This document shows, in pieces, positions 5,588 to 8,382 of a DNA stretch of 8,382 nt (position 1 is the stretch's first letter; the number at the start of each line of letters is the position of its first letter). The translations under genes were made by a program, and so were the position numbers. The notes under the pieces were generated by a model. It did no database searches, was not told the origin of the DNA, and saw only the letters and a list, made by a program, of their open reading frames with translations. Origin of the DNA: Dehalococcoidia bacterium (GTDB lineage: Bacteria; Chloroflexota; Dehalococcoidia; JACVQG01; JAHKAY01); NCBI GenBank assembly GCA_030740315.1, contig JASLXN010000057.1, positions 1 to 8,382 on the forward strand, read 5' to 3'.

Positions 5588-6044
5588 GGCAACGCTTCCG
5601 TAACCTGCCCGGCATTCCGGGACATGGACCGGACCCCGCTCCAATATACCTGTACAAGGGAAAATGTCTCTCGCCTCCCCCCGCAATGGGTCCAGCCCCT
5701 TGAAGGCGCTCAGTCCATCGCACGGGCGAGGGACGACCCGGACGCCCCACCTTCACCCACTGGATAGTATTCAATCTGCCCGTAGAAAGCCGCAGCCTAC
5801 CCTAGGCTGCCTCCGGCGGGTGGCAATTGCCGACCATACCACACAGGGAAGGAACGACTCCGAGAAGGTGTGCTACGACGGCTCTTACTCACCCCTCGGC
5901 TCCACACACCACTACAGGTTCACCCTGTATGCCCTAGACATCACTCTTGACCTTGAACCGGGGGCCACCGTGGAGCGGATGTCGGATGCCATACGGGAAC
6001 AAATCCTGGCCCGGGGACTTCTCACCGGCACTTCCCAGCAATAG
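5588..6044 (+). pseudogene. Decayed YbhB/YbcL-type PEBP (Raf kinase inhibitor-like) gene
   Basis: Three pieces of a phosphatidylethanolamine-binding-protein-like sequence follow one another in three reading frames. Piece A (5588-5749) reads VTCPAFRD, then PLQYTCTRENVS, QWVQPLEGAQSIA and DDPDAP, matching the family order SPAF, YTCDGEN-S, L-W, GAQS and DPDAP. Piece B (5752-5802) reads FTHWIVFNLP, the HW-x-x-x-N-I/L-P motif, and ends at TAG 5803-5805. Piece C (about 5844-6044) reads QGRND, GSTHHYRFTLYALD, LDLEPGA and ILARGLLTGTSQQ, the family C-terminus. Together they span about 152 codons, the normal size of a YbhB protein. Besides the two frame changes and the stop there is substitution decay: the ligand-site GPCPP has become GSYSP and YTCDG is YTCTR. 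The function of intact homologues is poorly known. Frame damage plus substitutions argue for real decay rather than sequencing error. Confidence 0.8.
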
Positions 6045-6062
6045 CCATAGTTGCTGATTACC

Positions 6063-6091
6063 GAAGCTTGGGCTGATTGCCCTTCTTCTTT
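6063..6091 (+). terminator. Possible weak terminator after the PEBP pseudogene
   Basis: GAAG (6063-6066) and GGGC (6070-6073) can pair with CTTC (6085-6088) and GCCC (6079-6082) across a small internal loop, followed by a T-rich TTCTTCTTTAT. The stem is interrupted and the T-run is imperfect. Confidence 0.25.
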
Positions 6092-6173
6092 ATGGGTGCC
6101 GGGCTAACAGTGCTACAAACTCCCAATTGGCATACCCCAAACACATCCTAAAGCACCTTTGCCTCTAAGATAC

Positions 6174-6179
6174 TACAAT
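6174..6179 (+). promoter_or_regulatory. Putative -10 box of the metallopeptidase gene
   Basis: TACAAT lies 3 bp before ATG 6183; an overlapping TGTAATGGTG (6179-6188) resembles the TATAATGGTGG strings before thrB and azlC. No convincing -35 is visible. A start of transcription near 6186 would fall on GTG 6186, within the first codons. Confidence 0.3.
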
Positions 6180-6182
6180 GTA

Positions 6183-7238
6183 ATGGTGTTGACCATTAAG
6201 AGACTTGTCCTGGGGCTGCTGACAGCTCTGCTTTTAGCACAGTCGTCGGCAGCGCCGTTTGCCGCCACCAGCTACCGGGGGCTGGCCCACCCATATGCCT
6301 TCTCCCTTGCTGGGTGGGAAGCCCGCGCCCTAGCGGCGGAGGCCTGGGAGCGCCTGGCCCACATCTTCTCCCCTTACCCAGCCGATGAGGCCGGGCTGGT
6401 ACTATCGTATTTCAACTCCCCCGGGCAGAACTTCACCCCAGTGGAAGCCGCACTGGAAGCGGCGGTGGCCCGGGTGCTACATCAGGAGGGGGTGGGGGGC
6501 TTCCCCCCGGTGGCCTTCCGCTTTGGCTTCCCCCCCAAGCTGCTCATTATATCCCCCAGGGAGCGCATCGAGCGCATCAGGACGGTGCTGCTGCAACCCG
6601 ACCTGGATATCGGGCGGGCGGAGGCATTGGAAGGGAGGGTGGAGGCCGCCAAAGGGGTATCCGCCTTGGTGGAGGGGCTGGGGGGCCTGGCCACCTACCC
6701 CAGCCTAGTACCCCCGGGGTACGGGCTGCGAGACACGGTAAACGCCATCGCCCACGAGTGGATGCACCACTACTTCTTCTTCCGTCCCCTAGGCCGGGCC
6801 TACGGCCGGGATTCCCAGATGACCACTCTTAACGAAACGGCTGCCAGCATAGCCGGTAACGAGGTTGCTGCCAGGGTGCTGCGCAGCTTTGGAGTGGAGC
6901 CGGTGAGACCTGTTGAGGACGATGAGACCCCATTTGACCGAGAGTTGCGGGCCATCCGCCGGGAAGTGGATCGCCTGCTCGGAGAGGGCAGGGTGGGAGA
7001 GGCTGAGGCCTTTATGGAAACATCTCAGCTGCGGCTGGCCGGTATGGGATATGGAATCCGGCGACTCAACCAGGCCTACTTCGCCTTCTACGGCACCTAT
7101 GCCCTGAACCCCCAGTCCACCTCCCCCATCGGGGAGGAGTTAGAGCAGTTGCGACGAAGGGCAAGTTCTCTGGGGGAGTTCATCCGCCTGGTCGCTGGCG
7201 TATCTAGCTACCGGGAGCTACAGCACATGGCCTACTGA
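6183..7238 (+). CDS. Secreted zinc metallopeptidase of glu-zincin type (HExxH)
   Basis: A 351-residue protein with an N-terminal signal sequence: basic TIKR, a leucine-rich core (VLGLLTALLLAQ) and small residues at a likely cleavage region SSAAPFA near 22-28. It is therefore exported, either released or retained at the envelope. The catalytic site is visible as HEWMHH, with zinc ligands His191 and His195 and catalytic Glu192. Another 22 residues on, LNETAASIAGNE supplies Glu218 as probable third ligand, the gluzincin arrangement. This resembles uncharacterised predicted aminopeptidases (Pfam Aminopep-like), but the family assignment is not certain and the substrate is unknown. The rest is mainly alpha-helical, with charged helices around 240-290. 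ATG 6183 is preferred; GTG 6186 and TTG 6189 also leave a good signal peptide, and no Shine-Dalgarno distinguishes them. Its 3' end overlaps the convergent small gene by 7 bp. Confidence 0.78.
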   Translation: MVLTIKRLVLGLLTALLLAQSSAAPFAATSYRGLAHPYAFSLAGWEARALAAEAWERLAHIFSPYPADEAGLVLSYFNSPGQNFTPVEAALEAAVARVLHQEGVGGFPPVAFRFGFPPKLLIISPRERIERIRTVLLQPDLDIGRAEALEGRVEAAKGVSALVEGLGGLATYPSLVPPGYGLRDTVNAIAHEWMHHYFFFRPLGRAYGRDSQMTTLNETAASIAGNEVAARVLRSFGVEPVRPVEDDETPFDRELRAIRREVDRLLGEGRVGEAEAFMETSQLRLAGMGYGIRRLNQAYFAFYGTYALNPQSTSPIGEELEQLRRRASSLGEFIRLVAGVSSYRELQHMAY

Positions 7239-7456
7239 ACCTCAATCTTGGTAGGGCCTTTTTTCTTGCCCCCCTGTTGCTCCTCGGTATCCAGCCGCCG
7301 CAGACCGGCATCCACCAAGGAGCGCAAGGTCATCAGGCCTTCTCTGGTAGTGCCTAGCAGATGGCGTCTGGTCTCCACGGGCAGCCTGCGCGGGGCACAC
7401 AGCCGTATGACTATTTCCCCATCAGGGCTACGGTTTACCTCCAGTATTCTTTCCAT
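7232..7456 (-). CDS. Small basic protein downstream of the ArsA-like gene, unknown function
   Basis: A 74-residue protein. It opens with a short beta-like segment (MERILEVNRSPDGEIVIRL), continues with an amphipathic helix containing ETRRHLLGTTREGLMTLRSLVDAGLRRL in outline, and closes with a lysine-rich tail GGKKKGPTKIEV. From memory, similar short proteins with an RRHL...E-L-ALRSL-D pattern occur in Chloroflexota, but no function is known to me. It has no signal peptide or membrane span. ATG 7456 is chosen because AAAGGA (7469-7464) stands 7 nt before it; an in-frame GTG at 7462 would be only 1 nt away. Its start overlaps the end of the ArsA-like gene by 29 nt, so the two are coupled, and its end overlaps the convergent metallopeptidase stop by 7 bp. 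The basic tail could bind nucleic acid or an acidic partner; this is a guess. Confidence 0.7.
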   Translation of the reverse strand: MERILEVNRSPDGEIVIRLCAPRRLPVETRRHLLGTTREGLMTLRSLVDAGLRRLDTEEQQGGKKKGPTKIEVQ

Positions 7457-8382
7457 CTCCACTTCCTTTAAACCGAATGATTAGCCGGTCCTCCTGAAAA
7501 CGGGCCTCTTCCACATTTTTCCCCACCAGCGTACGTGGCAGTATCAAGTTGCGCCGGTAGGCACCCACCTGCACCACCAGTTCATCCCCATTTTGCATTA
7601 TGCCAATAGATTCCCTTGAGGTGAAGGGCAGAGCGCTATCCAGGTAAAAGGCCCCGTCCCGCCGCTCCATGCGCTGGGCCTGCTCCCTATAAAAGACCTG
7701 GATAGGGTCATCCTCCCGATAAAGTATATCGGCCATTGGCGTAGCATTGGTATGCCCACCACCTCTTCCGGGAGAAGAGGTACGGTGCGAATAGGTACCG
7801 GAGCAAACCCCTCCCCTACGGCCTGCAGGTACTTGCTCTGGGCCGCTTTCCAGGACTGGAAATAACCATCGGATACCTCCGCATGGATGACGCGGCTGCA
7901 CACCACCATATCAGTGGAGTAGCCATACAGACTCAGATATGTATGAGTCCGCTGCGCCTCTTTGATAACCATCTTCTCCGGGTTCACCACGAGGCGCACG
8001 CTCACTACATCCGGGTCAGCGAAGGTGGTTGAAAGCTCATCCAGATTGCGGAACAACTCCTGAGTGGACTCAAACACGCCGTCATCAGGAAAGGGCATAT
8101 CCAGCAGGCGCTTGGCAAGCGGCCTCATTACCGTGGCCGCCCTGCGCTCCCAGGGAAGCACCTTGTCCATCCACCACCGGAGCATCTCCGAGAAGCTGAG
8201 CAGGCGCAAGGTCTCCCGTAGGCGCACAGTCCACAATGATGGCCTGGTACTCACCGGTCTCAAAGCATTTCTGAATATAGAGCAGATTAGCCGGTTCCTC
8301 CATTCCGGGTAAAATGGCAATCTCCTGTGCCACAGTACTATCCACGCCCCGCCACACCAGGATGGATGTCAGCCACGCCTGT
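7428..8382 (-). pseudogene. ArsA/GET3-family ATPase with C-terminal HSP20-like domain, 5' end outside window, broken by two frameshifts
   Basis: The gene enters from the right edge, so the P-loop is not seen. Reading the minus strand from 8382, the first frame gives VAQEIAILPGMEE and YQAIIVDCAPTG, hallmarks of ArsA/GET3 ATPases. Near 8211-8217 the frame changes (about 2 nt lost) and continues as ETLRLLSFSEMLRWWMDK, then FADPDVVSVRLVVNPEKMVIKEAQR and the VVGIPMLR segment. At about 7736-7737 another change (about 1 nt lost) leads into MADILYREDDP and the HSP20-like domain of the ArsA_HSP20 type (FTSRESIGIM, GDELVVQVGAYRRNLILP, FQEDRLIIRFKG), ending at TAG 7430-7428. Residues around both breaks match the family once the missing bases are restored. 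Intact relatives are ATP-driven, dimeric chaperone-like proteins; arsenite pumping should not be assumed. Either the gene is newly inactivated or the assembly has two indels here. The small gene 7232-7456 overlaps its end. Confidence 0.85.

Noticed and set aside
5294..5686. 130-codon minus-strand frame over the PEBP upstream region
   Set aside because: It overlaps the end of the 4990-5388 gene and the pseudogene, has no recognisable domain and no ribosome site; its AYAKASADG stretch is probably an artefact of a GC-rich repeat-like sequence.
5664..6044. A 126-residue protein gene starting at 5664
   Set aside because: Only the C-terminal part (from about 5844) is PEBP-like; the first 60 codons are an out-of-frame reading of the upstream PEBP pieces.
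1..8382. CRISPR array, transposase, integrase, phage or toxin-antitoxin genes
   Set aside because: I looked for regularly spaced repeats and for these families in all frames and saw none; the only repeats are short isolated dyads and one 11-bp pair.

Overview
The window is about 8.4 kb of GC-rich bacterial chromosome with densely packed genes on both strands. The gene content suggests a Chloroflexota bacterium, probably Dehalococcoidia-like: an ArsA-type ATPase with a C-terminal HSP20-like domain followed by a small basic protein, a TIGR04076-like cysteine-rich protein, and -10 boxes lying almost on top of start codons. That placement is inference from gene content and promoter style, not from a marker-gene comparison.

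Layout. Bases 1-171 hold the 3' end of an unidentified plus-strand gene. A 335-bp gene-free stretch with two inverted repeats and a clear sigma-70 promoter leads to a NifU C-terminal-type Fe-S scaffold gene (507-731). Convergent to it is a minus-strand pair, homoserine kinase (thrB) then aspartate kinase (lysC), separated by one base. lysC carries an internal Shine-Dalgarno/ATG at the position where Bacillus-type aspartokinases start their separate beta subunit. A divergent promoter region separates thrB from a plus-strand tRNA-Pro(CGG), which is followed 47 bp later by an isochorismatase-family hydrolase. An overlapping azlC-azlD pair (branched-chain amino acid export) and a small cysteine-rich TIGR04076-like gene with its own promoter come next.

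From about 5389 the region is less orderly. Bases 5588-6044 are a decayed YbhB/PEBP gene whose three recognisable pieces lie in three reading frames. A secreted HExxH metallopeptidase of glu-zincin layout (6183-7238) follows. Convergent to it, overlapping by 7 bp, is a minus-strand pair: an ArsA/GET3-type ATPase running off the right edge and broken by two frameshifts, and a small conserved-looking protein overlapping its 3' end.

How the genes fit together. thrB and lysC act at different steps of the aspartate-family pathway (threonine, lysine, methionine), and azlCD probably exports branched-chain amino acids, so much of the window concerns amino acid metabolism. No CRISPR array, phage, transposase or defence system was found. 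The points most worth a second look are the internal lysC start, the shared TATAATGG promoter/start architecture, the two damaged genes near the right end, and the metallopeptidase. I saw no clearly new multi-gene system.
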